A DNA stretch of 28,834 nt from an uncultured Bacteroidales bacterium. Lineage in GTDB: Bacteria > Bacteroidota > Bacteroidia > Bacteroidales > UBA932. Shown here piece by piece: positions 1 to 8,567 of the stretch. How positions within the stretch are numbered: the stretch's first letter is position 1; each line of letters opens with the position of its first letter. The translations under genes and the position numbers were made by a program. The notes below the pieces were generated by a model, which saw only the letters and a program-made list of their open reading frames with translations, did no database searches and was not told where the DNA came from. The stretch is from the NCBI GenBank assembly GCA_934725285.1, contig CAKVBK010000012.1:1-28834 (forward strand). The letters run 5' to 3'.

Positions 1-1854
1 GCGGGGTGCAACGGAATCGGTGGAAATGAGAACAATGGGCCTGAGTCGGAAGACAGCGGGCCTATCGTTGTCTTTTCGCCGGAGGCGGCCATACAAGGCG
101 AGATCATCGTGAAGATGAAGGCCGGAGCCGCGGACAAGACGGTGACAAGGACCCGGGGCGTGACATCTGGCAACACCCAGATTGACCGGATTCTGATGAA
201 TGTCGGCTCAGTCAGTTTCGAGCGCCTTTTCCCGGTGTGCGGACGGTTCGAGGCACGTACAGAAAAGGAAGGGCTTGACAGATGGTTCATAGCCAAGTAC
301 GATGAAACCATCCCGGCAAAGGAGGTTGCGAATATGCTTTCAGGATGCGATGGAGTGGAGGTCATTGAATATTCCATCCCTACGGCCGCATCGGCATATT
401 CAAAGGCCACGGCAGCTGAAGATGAAGAGCCGGTTGCGACGATGGCATATTCACCGGCAAGGAATGTTCCTTTTCCTTTCAATGAGAGCGTCCGCTCGCA
501 GAGGATGCAGTGGCACTACAACAATCCCGGGAATGTCTATGCAAACTCTACGGTGGTGGGGGCTGACGCCGACGTCTATGCGGCATGGCAGCTTTGCACG
601 GGCAATCCGGATGTCATTGTGGCCGTGGTTGACCAAGGTGTCAAATACGACCACGAGGATCTTGCGGCGAACATGTGGGTCAACCAGGGAGAGATCCCGG
701 GAAACGGAATCGATGACGACGGCAACGGCTACGTTGATGACGTGAACGGCTACAACTTCACCGACAACAACGGGACTCTGACTTTCTCCGCTGAGAATAT
801 GCACGGGACGCACGTCGCCGGAACCATCGCCGCGGTCAACAATAACGGGATAGGTGTCAATGGAATAGCCGGTGGCTCAGGAAATGGCGACGGAGTCAGG
901 ATCATGTCATGCGAGACTCTCGGGGCGTCCGAATCCGGCAACTCCGGAGGTGGACTCGGGGCACAGGTGCGCGCGATCAAGTATGCGGCGGACAACGGAG
1001 CGGTAATTTGTCAGAACAGCTGGGGATACACGGCAGGAGCCTTGTCGAAGAACGACTGGACCAGAGGGGATTATTCAGCCCTCTCCGAAGCCATCGCCTA
1101 TTTCAACAAATATGCCGGTCTCGATGAGAACGGCGATCAGGAAGGTCCTATGGCCGGTGGAATCGTGATTTTCGCCGCCGGAAACGATGCTTCTGATGAG
1201 TTGTGCTATCCGGCGTCAGATCCGGGAGTGGTCAGCGTGGCGTCCACGTCATGGCTCGGCACCCCGTCATATTTCACTAATTACGGGAAATGGGTCAGCG
1301 TTTCCGCCCCGGGCGGCGACCTGTCGCTGAACTCCACCTACGGAGGGGTTTACAGCACAAGTGTCTCCGGGGACGGAGGCTCCGCCTACGAAGGGATCAA
1401 TGGTACATCAATGGCCTGCCCTCATGTCTCCGGAGCATGCGCCCTTGCGGTCAGCTGGTACTACGGAGCCGAGAAAAAGAAAGGTCTGACAGGTGAGATG
1501 CTCAAAGAAGCGCTGCTGTCAAGTGTTAGGCCTGTTGATCCATACTGCGAAGCGCCATATTTCGGAAATATGGGAGCCGGATCTCTGGACACATACCAAC
1601 TTTTGCTGGCGGTCAAGAAAGTGGCTCTGATCCCGGACATCACCATCGGCAATGGGGAGACAAAGACAATCGACCTGTCGGAATATTTCTTCAAGACCGA
1701 CATTCTGGTCTACACCGTTTCCAACACCGGTATAGTGGAAGTCAGCTTGAAAGACAGCGTTATGACGATAAAAGGCACTGGCAAAGGCCGGACTGCCATC
1801 AAAGTCACCGATGGTAACCAGTCTGTAAGAAACATTAACGTTACCGTGGAATGA
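1..1854 (+). CDS. Subtilisin-family (S8) serine protease, probable surface lipoprotein, 5' end outside the window
   Basis: The reading frame is open from base 1, so the first ATG (109) is internal and not the start. The first three residues are Ala-Gly-Cys, which looks like the end of a lipobox; if so the mature lipoprotein begins at Cys3 and only the signal peptide is missing. Numbering from base 1, residues about 30-135 look like an inhibitory propeptide. The catalytic domain follows, with Asp211 (VVDQGV), His268 (HGTHVAGT), oxyanion Asn395 (AAGND) and Ser470 (GTSMACPHVSG), so the triad is intact. A DDDGNGYVDD stretch shortly after Asp211 resembles the calcium-type loops common in Bacteroidota subtilases. 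Residues about 545-617 form an all-beta Ig-like tail. The stop overlaps the next start by 4 nt (ATGA), so it is coupled to the SusC/SusD operon. I infer it cuts proteins at the cell surface for import of the peptides; a maturation role is the alternative. Confidence 0.9.
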   Translation, partial: AGCNGIGGNENNGPESEDSGPIVVFSPEAAIQGEIIVKMKAGAADKTVTRTRGVTSGNTQIDRILMNVGSVSFERLFPVCGRFEARTEKEGLDRWFIAKYDETIPAKEVANMLSGCDGVEVIEYSIPTAASAYSKATAAEDEEPVATMAYSPARNVPFPFNESVRSQRMQWHYNNPGNVYANSTVVGADADVYAAWQLCTGNPDVIVAVVDQGVKYDHEDLAANMWVNQGEIPGNGIDDDGNGYVDDVNGYNFTDNNGTLTFSAENMHGTHVAGTIAAVNNNGIGVNGIAGGSGNGDGVRIMSCETLGASESGNSGGGLGAQVRAIKYAADNGAVICQNSWGYTAGALSKNDWTRGDYSALSEAIAYFNKYAGLDENGDQEGPMAGGIVIFAAGNDASDELCYPASDPGVVSVASTSWLGTPSYFTNYGKWVSVSAPGGDLSLNSTYGGVYSTSVSGDGGSAYEGINGTSMACPHVSGACALAVSWYYGAEKKKGLTGEMLKEALLSSVRPVDPYCEAPYFGNMGAGSLDTYQLLLAVKKVALIPDITIGNGETKTIDLSEYFFKTDILVYTVSNTGIVEVSLKDSVMTIKGTGKGRTAIKVTDGNQSVRNINVTVE

Positions 1855-3788
1855 TTATGACTTCAAAAAATATTTTTATGAGACCGGCCATCATAGCGGC
1901 CGCGCTCTCTGCGACGCTTCTCTTGGCCGGATGTGGTTCCGAGACAAAAGAGGACACTCTGAACGAGACTCTCAAGGCACCGGAAGCCAAAGTGAGCGAA
2001 GTCACCGTGTCAAGTTTCCGGATTGACTGGGAAAAGGTCTACGGGGCGGCGGGATATTCCTACAGCCTTGACGGAGCCGGAGCGGAAAGCACTTCCGGAC
2101 TGTCCGTTGAGTTCAAGGGGCTCGAAGCGTCCAAGGAATATGTCGTGACCCTTCAGGCCAGGCCGGCTGAAGACAGCGGACTCACTCCTTCCGAACAGGT
2201 GTACATCCACGTGCGCACATCTGAGCCAGGAAGGCTCGACAAGCCTGAGATCACGGTAGGAAGCACCTACGCCTCCAAAACCATACTAAGCTGGAGTGTG
2301 ATTCCAGGAGCGGCGGAGTATGAATATTCAATCGGAGAGACTTCCGCTTCGACAACGGAAAACCATATCTCGCTTTCGAATCTTAGCAAAGGGAAGGACT
2401 ACATATTCACAGTGAAGGCGATTCCTGAAGAGAACAGCGGCAGCGAGGCTTCCGAGACCGCCGAGGCGAGGTTCACAACCTCAGCGGAGGATGTTCCGTC
2501 ACTCTTGATCGTCCCGACTCAGACTCTCGCCGACGCCGTGGTCTTCGATGTGTACGCCACTCCTGACGCGACATACTATTACGATGTGGTGTCCGCATCC
2601 ACCAGAATGCAATATGATGACGAGACCCTGATCAGAACCTACAGGAACGCCATCATTGAATATGCCAAGAGCAAGGGCATCAGCCTTCAGCTAGCTATGG
2701 CCTCGGTGCTCAAAGTCGGGACAAACACCATCGGTGTCTCAAGCCTGGCCTCCGAGATGAGCTACGACATCATCGCTTTCGGGATGGACTACAACGGCAA
2801 TGTCACGTCCGGACTTTACACAAAAAGAATCACGACCACCGCGACAGGCTGGTCTTCCGGCCCGAACTACGGAGGTTCAGGCTGGTTCAGTCAGAATTTC
2901 TACCTCACAAACGCATATCTCGGGCTGACAGGCTACGGATGGACCAACTCCGTGTGGACCACATGGAAAGGACAGGATGTTCAAAGCATCCGCTACCGTC
3001 TCCTCCCGACCACTACATTCAACAGCGTCTTCAGCGATCCTTACGACAAGGAAGCCATCAAGGCATTCTTGAGGGACACGTCCTACAGTTACGCTGTCAA
3101 GCCGGACTATCTCGCGCTTGTGAACTCCTCAAGCGGCTACAACTCAGTGACTCCATGCAACTCTGGTGTCTCCTACACAATGTCCGCCCTGGCCACAACC
3201 GCCTCTGGTGAGGAGGAACTGACCGTCAACTCGATCACGACAAAGACCTCAAGCGAAGCCTACACATGGTTCTCGATTGCGGCTCTGGTCAACGAGAAAT
3301 ACGGTCCGACCTCCAGCAAGATGGCATGTGTTCTGAAAGGGGTCGGTATCGAGTCCGGAAAACTGGTCATAATCAAGACAGCCGCCCTTGCCGACATAGC
3401 AGAGTCCTCCTACCCGGCCATCATCGCCGACAAAGGCACAGAGTTGAAGGAATCATACCTTGAGTACATCAACGGAAACGGACTCGCCCTTGTTGTCGAC
3501 GTGGAGCCACAGACATCATACACAGTGATGGCGACTGTCGTTAACAAGGCAGGAGACAAGCTTACAAAGCATGCGTCCGTGACCACTGCGGCAGCGGAGA
3601 CTAAGACCGCAAGGACAAGGTCAACGATGGTCTTCGAGAACCTTGCCGCATACGCTGAGGCCTCCCCTGTCGGGCTGAGGCTTGATGGCGTGGAAGCTAT
3701 TCCTGTCTTCGAAACACCGGCCACTGCTGAAGATCTGTGGACAATCATCCATAACATGAACATATTCGGAACAAATTATGAGAAATAG
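1851..3788 (+). CDS. Fibronectin type III-repeat surface lipoprotein
   Basis: This 645-residue protein has a lipoprotein signal peptide with lipobox LLAGC (Cys28). Two fibronectin-III-like domains follow at about residues 43-124 and 131-211, each with the A-x-x-Y-x-Y-S core strand and a closing Y-x-x-T/V-x-A strand. A third Ig/FN3-like region lies at about 215-330, and the C-terminal half (about 340-600) appears to hold further modules ending in Q-T-S-Y-T-x-x-x-x-x-x-N. No catalytic motif is visible. The start overlaps the protease stop by 4 nt and its 3' end overlaps SusC by 11 nt, so these genes are very probably co-translated. By analogy with SusE/SusF-type proteins I infer an outer-surface substrate-binding or scaffolding role beside the transporter. 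ATG at 1857 is an alternative start and would give nearly the same signal peptide. Confidence 0.85.
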   Translation: MIMTSKNIFMRPAIIAAALSATLLLAGCGSETKEDTLNETLKAPEAKVSEVTVSSFRIDWEKVYGAAGYSYSLDGAGAESTSGLSVEFKGLEASKEYVVTLQARPAEDSGLTPSEQVYIHVRTSEPGRLDKPEITVGSTYASKTILSWSVIPGAAEYEYSIGETSASTTENHISLSNLSKGKDYIFTVKAIPEENSGSEASETAEARFTTSAEDVPSLLIVPTQTLADAVVFDVYATPDATYYYDVVSASTRMQYDDETLIRTYRNAIIEYAKSKGISLQLAMASVLKVGTNTIGVSSLASEMSYDIIAFGMDYNGNVTSGLYTKRITTTATGWSSGPNYGGSGWFSQNFYLTNAYLGLTGYGWTNSVWTTWKGQDVQSIRYRLLPTTTFNSVFSDPYDKEAIKAFLRDTSYSYAVKPDYLALVNSSSGYNSVTPCNSGVSYTMSALATTASGEEELTVNSITTKTSSEAYTWFSIAALVNEKYGPTSSKMACVLKGVGIESGKLVIIKTAALADIAESSYPAIIADKGTELKESYLEYINGNGLALVVDVEPQTSYTVMATVVNKAGDKLTKHASVTTAAAETKTARTRSTMVFENLAAYAEASPVGLRLDGVEAIPVFETPATAEDLWTIIHNMNIFGTNYEK

Positions 3789-6700
3789 GATAAAGAGAAC
3801 AATCACCGCCTCTTTGCTGACCTTAATCTTCGCTCTGGTCTCCAATGCCCAGAACATCAATGTCAAAGGCACGGTAAAAGACAGTGGTGGAAATCCCATG
3901 ATCGGGGTCGGAGTCTTCATAGAAGGAACGACGGTGGGGACCGTCACAATGGAGGACGGAACATGGACCCTGTCCGGGATACCGTCCGATGCGGTGCTGA
4001 CATTTTCAAGCATCGGCTACGTCACACAGAAAATCAGCGTGGCCGGAAAAGCCGTGATAGACATTACGCTTCAGGAGGATGTCATTGACGATGAGCTCGG
4101 AGAAGTGATGGTGGTGGCCTACGGAACCGCGAAAAAAAGCAGTTTCACCGGTTCAGCCTCCGTTGTCAAAGGCGACGAGCTCCAGAAGAGAGTAACCGGC
4201 AACATCACCAAATCCATTGAAGGCACAGTGGCCGGACTTCAAGTCACCTCCGGCGGCGGACAGCCTGGTGAAGGGGCTTCGATCATGATTCGAGGCATAG
4301 GATCCATCAATGCCGTCTCCACTCCTCTTTACGTTGTGGACGGAATCCCTTATGACGGATCGCTCAGCGCAATCAACCCTGCGGACATCGAGTCTCTGAC
4401 CGTGCTCAAGGACGCTTCGGCCGGTGCGCTCTACGGTGCCAGAGGCGCGAACGGTGTCATTGTCATCACCACAAAAAAAGGCAGCGGTGAGCGTTCGGTC
4501 GTCAGCTACAAGGGCAGTGCCGGCATCGCATCCCGCTCTCTTAAACGCTACGATCTTGTCGGGATGGACGATTTCATCGAGTTGACCTACGAGTCACTCA
4601 GGAACAGTGCGAGATACAGCACGGGAATGGATTTCGAGGGTGCCAGCGCTTACGCGGCCGCCAACCTAGGACAAACCATCGGAGGACTCAAGAACCCGGA
4701 ATATTACAATCCGTACAAGAACTACACTTGGTCAACCCTCATCGACCAAAGCACCGGACAGATAAAGGAAGACGCCGTGGCCGCGTGGAACGAGAACTGG
4801 ATGGACGAGATCAGCGACAACGCCGCCATGCGCACCGAGCACATTTTCTCCGTGAACGGAGCTACGGAAAAGATCAACTATCTCATCTCTATGGGTTACT
4901 ACAAAGAGAACGGAATCCTCCGGAACACGGACTTCAACCGCTACACCGGAAGAGTCAACGTCGACTCCCAGGCGAACTCATGGATGAAGGTCGGGATGAG
5001 CGCGAACTACTCGCACACAAAGGCCGACTACCAGAATTTCTCAGGTTCGACGACCTCCAACGTCTGGTACACGGCACAGTTCATGGCTCCGGTCTACCCT
5101 GTCTATCTAAAAGATATGGAAGGCAACAATGTCCTTGACGAGACGGGAAACCTTCAGTATGAATATGGCGACGAGGACGACAACGGCTACGCCAACCGTC
5201 CTACCGCCCAAGGGTTCAACTCCAAGGCGGAACTCTACAACAACAAGGCGTATTACTACCGTAACACCTTGTCGGCCAGATCCTACCTCACTCTCGGTAC
5301 GGTCAGGAAGGAAGCCCTTCTCTACGGACTGAAGCTCTCGGTGAACCTCGGAACAGATTTCAACGACTACCAGCGCACGGTCACAAACGACAAGTACCAC
5401 GGCAACGCAGCGGATCAGGGAGGCCGTTTGAGCAAGACGAACACCCGCACGCTAAGCTACACCTTCAACCAGATCGTGAACTACGACCGTGCTTTCTCCG
5501 ACCACGACATCAAGGTCCTGCTCGGTCACGAGTACTACCGCTACAGATACAACTACGCGATGGGAGAGAAGACCGGAATCATGGACGGGATTGACGAGCT
5601 TGACCCTGCTGTCACCACATCTGGAAACTCCAGCTACTCGAATGACTACGGAATAGAGTCATGGTTCACCAGGCTGAACTACGGATTCAGGAACCGCTAC
5701 TATTTCGATGCCAGCTGGCGTACAGACGGTTCATCAAGATTCTACAGGACTGACCGCTGGGGTAACTTCTGGTCGGTCGGAGCTTCATGGAGGCTGTCTC
5801 AGGAAAAGTTTATGGAGCGGTTCACCTCTTGGCTCAGCAACCTGACAGCCAAGGTCTCATACGGAGTCCAGGGCAACGACAACCTCGGAACCTACTACGC
5901 CTGGCAGGGTCTGTACGACTACACCTGGGCCAACGGTACCGAGGCCGGAGCCTTTGCGTCAAAACTTGAGAACAAGGCCATCACGTGGGAGAAGAACGGC
6001 AACCTCAACGCCGGAATCGAGGCATCTCTCTTCGGCGGGAAGGTGACTTTCACCGCTGAATATTACAACCGCCACACCCGCGATATGCTTCTTGAGAACC
6101 CTCTGGCCATCTCGACCGGATTCACCGGCTACGACGCCAACGTGGGTTCGATGAGGAACCAGGGTTTCGAGTTCTCCGGAAGGGTGAACATCATAGACAG
6201 ACCGAACTTCAGGTGGGACGCGAACGCGATGGCCTCGCTGAACCGCAACAAGGTCACAAGCCTCACATCCTCACAGGACTTCATCAGCGCCGGAACCTCC
6301 GTCATAGAGGTAGGCAGGCCTATCTACACCTTCTACCTCTCCAAGACCGCCGGAGTCGATCCTGCCACCGGAAAGCGGCTGTACTATGCCTACTGGAAAA
6401 GAGGTGTTGACGAGAACGGAGCCATAAGCAACGTCAAATGTGATGAATATGTCACGGACAACGTCTCGCTTGCATCCCTGAGCAAATACTATATGGGCAG
6501 CCGTGAGCCGGCCGTGTCAGGAAGCCTCGGATCAAGTTTCGTGATCTTCAAGAACATTGACCTCTCATTCCTGACCACATGGTCAATCGGAGGAAAGGTA
6601 TATGACGGGCTGTATTCAGGGACAATGAACGTTCAGTACGCCGGCAACAACTGGCACAAGAACGTACTGCGCAGGTGGCAGAAGCCCGGGGATGTCACAG

Positions 6701-6984
6701 ACGTGCCGATGGTAGAGATCGGAGGATCTGCTCCTGCCAACGACTCAGCGCTCATCAACGCCTCGTACTTCGCCATAAAGAACATCACGATTGGCTACAC
6801 ATTCCCGAAAAAATGGCTCTCGAAGCTGGACATCAGCTCGCTGAGGCTTTTCGCCACGGCGGACAACATCGCGATGTTCAACCATCTTGACGGAATGGAC
6901 CCACAGTACAACTTCACGGGAAGCGTGTCATATTCCTACACCCCGTCAAGGGCTATTGTGGCTGGCATTGATATTCAATTCTAA
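3778..6984 (+). CDS. SusC/RagA-family TonB-dependent outer membrane transporter
   Basis: This is a 1068-residue SusC-type transporter that would import a large ligand across the outer membrane using TonB energy. A signal peptide ends near residue 24 (SNAQ). A carboxypeptidase-regulatory-like beta-sandwich domain follows at about 27-105 (KGTVKDSGGNPMIGVGV), then a TonB-box-like VMVVAYGT near 110, a plug domain at about 118-235 (with the SusC-typical YVVDGIPYDG and LKDASAGALYGARGANGV motifs), and a 22-strand-type barrel to a C-terminal aromatic-rich end (IDIQF). There is no STN signalling domain between signal peptide and carboxypeptidase-like domain, so direct anti-sigma signalling is not expected. 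It lies 11 nt before susD. The protease and lipoprotein neighbours suggest that peptides are the ligand, as in RagAB; this is inference. Confidence 0.95.
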   Translation: MRNRIKRTITASLLTLIFALVSNAQNINVKGTVKDSGGNPMIGVGVFIEGTTVGTVTMEDGTWTLSGIPSDAVLTFSSIGYVTQKISVAGKAVIDITLQEDVIDDELGEVMVVAYGTAKKSSFTGSASVVKGDELQKRVTGNITKSIEGTVAGLQVTSGGGQPGEGASIMIRGIGSINAVSTPLYVVDGIPYDGSLSAINPADIESLTVLKDASAGALYGARGANGVIVITTKKGSGERSVVSYKGSAGIASRSLKRYDLVGMDDFIELTYESLRNSARYSTGMDFEGASAYAAANLGQTIGGLKNPEYYNPYKNYTWSTLIDQSTGQIKEDAVAAWNENWMDEISDNAAMRTEHIFSVNGATEKINYLISMGYYKENGILRNTDFNRYTGRVNVDSQANSWMKVGMSANYSHTKADYQNFSGSTTSNVWYTAQFMAPVYPVYLKDMEGNNVLDETGNLQYEYGDEDDNGYANRPTAQGFNSKAELYNNKAYYYRNTLSARSYLTLGTVRKEALLYGLKLSVNLGTDFNDYQRTVTNDKYHGNAADQGGRLSKTNTRTLSYTFNQIVNYDRAFSDHDIKVLLGHEYYRYRYNYAMGEKTGIMDGIDELDPAVTTSGNSSYSNDYGIESWFTRLNYGFRNRYYFDASWRTDGSSRFYRTDRWGNFWSVGASWRLSQEKFMERFTSWLSNLTAKVSYGVQGNDNLGTYYAWQGLYDYTWANGTEAGAFASKLENKAITWEKNGNLNAGIEASLFGGKVTFTAEYYNRHTRDMLLENPLAISTGFTGYDANVGSMRNQGFEFSGRVNIIDRPNFRWDANAMASLNRNKVTSLTSSQDFISAGTSVIEVGRPIYTFYLSKTAGVDPATGKRLYYAYWKRGVDENGAISNVKCDEYVTDNVSLASLSKYYMGSREPAVSGSLGSSFVIFKNIDLSFLTTWSIGGKVYDGLYSGTMNVQYAGNNWHKNVLRRWQKPGDVTDVPMVEIGGSAPANDSALINASYFAIKNITIGYTFPKKWLSKLDISSLRLFATADNIAMFNHLDGMDPQYNFTGSVSYSYTPSRAIVAGIDIQF

Positions 6985-6995
6985 GTGATAGTCTT

Positions 6996-8552
6996 ATGAG
7001 AAATAAATTATATATTCTTACGGCTCTCGCCATCGCGGCGGTTTCCTGCGACAGCGATATGCTTGAGTTCAATCCGACCGATTCCGGCTCCGGAGAGGAG
7101 TTGATGAAAGAGGCTTCAACGGCCATAACTTCCGTCAACGGAATCTACCGCTCGATGTGGACCGCAGGATGGTCGACATCAGGCAACACGCACCAATGCT
7201 TTGGCATCTCTGCCTACAACCTTGCCCAGGACGTGATGGGGGACGACATGATCATGCAGTCCCAAGGCAACGGATGGTTCTGGTATGACCACGTCTACAA
7301 TGTCAAGAACCAGTACACATCATCGGCGTTCCGGTCCTACGATGTCTGGTACGCCAACTATAAATGGATCGCCAACGCCAACAGCGTCATAGCGGCCAAG
7401 GAGACGATGGGAGGGAACACCTCTGATGTATCTTACGTTGTGGGTCAGGCCTATGCGATCAGGGCACTCTCCTACCTCAACCTTGCTACATGGTTCGCGA
7501 GATCGCCATACAATCCGATGACTGACAAGTACCGTTGGAGCGACCATGGAGTGCCAATCTACACAGAGCCGACATCAATCAGCACAGAGGGCAAGCCAAG
7601 GGAGGACCTTAAGACCGTCTACGCTCAGATTGACTCCGACATCGACTCCGCCATCGTGCGGCTTGGAAAGGGGGCTGCGTCAACCCTTGACAAAGGCAAC
7701 AAGTCACACATCAATGAATATGTGGCGTTAGGCATCAAGTCACGCGTATGCCTGGTTGAAGGTGACTGGGAAGGAGCCTACAAAGCAGCTTCCAGAGTCA
7801 TAGACGAAGGGACTTACGAGATCGGTGGCGAGAATGAGCTTATGGGCGGAATGAACTCCATCGGCAACGGTGATGTGATGTGGGGCGCCGGAATCGAGAA
7901 TTCCGAGCAGTCAGGCGCCTACGCCGGATTCTTCACCCACATGGACAACATCGACGGAGCCTACGCGAAGTCAGCCCCGAAACTGATCAACAAGCAGCTC
8001 TACAACCACATCGGATCAGGCGACATCCGACTGAAATGGTGGGACCCGACCGACAAAGAATCCCCTTACATCTCAAGGAAATTCGCGTTCTCCAACGTCC
8101 AGTCATGGCTCGGAGACTACATCTATATGAGAGTCGAGGAGATGTACTTCACCGCGGCAGAGGCCGCCCTCAGACTCGGAGATCAGGATGAGGCCCGCGA
8201 CCTGATGAACAAGGTTATGGCAAAGAGGAACCCGAAATACAACGCCTACAACTACTCAGGCACCCATCTTGGAGCCACCACCACCACCTGGACCGGTTCT
8301 CTGCTTGAGAATATCCTGATCCAGAGGAGAGTGGAACTTTGGGGAGAGTACGGACGCATATTCGATGTGCGAAGGACCGGGCAGGGAATCGACCGCAGGA
8401 CCGAAGATGGTTTTTCCGAGGAATGCATCGCTGCCATGAAGAGGAACGGGATTGACATAACGAATGCCGACACCTACGACTGGGTGCTGACCATCCCTAA
8501 GGACGAGCTCGATGCCAACCCTAACATCAACGAAGAAGATCAGAACCCTTGA
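6996..8552 (+). CDS. SusD/RagB-family nutrient-binding lipoprotein
   Basis: This 518-residue SusD-family protein would act as the surface lid of the SusC barrel and bind the ligand. The short signal peptide ends in AAVSC (Cys18). SusD features seen are the N-terminal segment with VNGIYRSMW, the helical TPR-like region including AYAIRALSYLNLATWFARSPYN (split across the core) and the C-terminal block with YMRVEEMYFTAAEAALRLGD, RRVELWGEYGRIFDVRR and the end INEEDQNP. The length is normal for the family. The gene starts 11 nt after susC and is followed after 15 nt by another lipoprotein gene. The ligand cannot be read from the sequence; the family binds glycans or peptides. Confidence 0.95.
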   Translation: MRNKLYILTALAIAAVSCDSDMLEFNPTDSGSGEELMKEASTAITSVNGIYRSMWTAGWSTSGNTHQCFGISAYNLAQDVMGDDMIMQSQGNGWFWYDHVYNVKNQYTSSAFRSYDVWYANYKWIANANSVIAAKETMGGNTSDVSYVVGQAYAIRALSYLNLATWFARSPYNPMTDKYRWSDHGVPIYTEPTSISTEGKPREDLKTVYAQIDSDIDSAIVRLGKGAASTLDKGNKSHINEYVALGIKSRVCLVEGDWEGAYKAASRVIDEGTYEIGGENELMGGMNSIGNGDVMWGAGIENSEQSGAYAGFFTHMDNIDGAYAKSAPKLINKQLYNHIGSGDIRLKWWDPTDKESPYISRKFAFSNVQSWLGDYIYMRVEEMYFTAAEAALRLGDQDEARDLMNKVMAKRNPKYNAYNYSGTHLGATTTTWTGSLLENILIQRRVELWGEYGRIFDVRRTGQGIDRRTEDGFSEECIAAMKRNGIDITNADTYDWVLTIPKDELDANPNINEEDQNP

Positions 8553-8567
8553 TAGAATTCACAGACA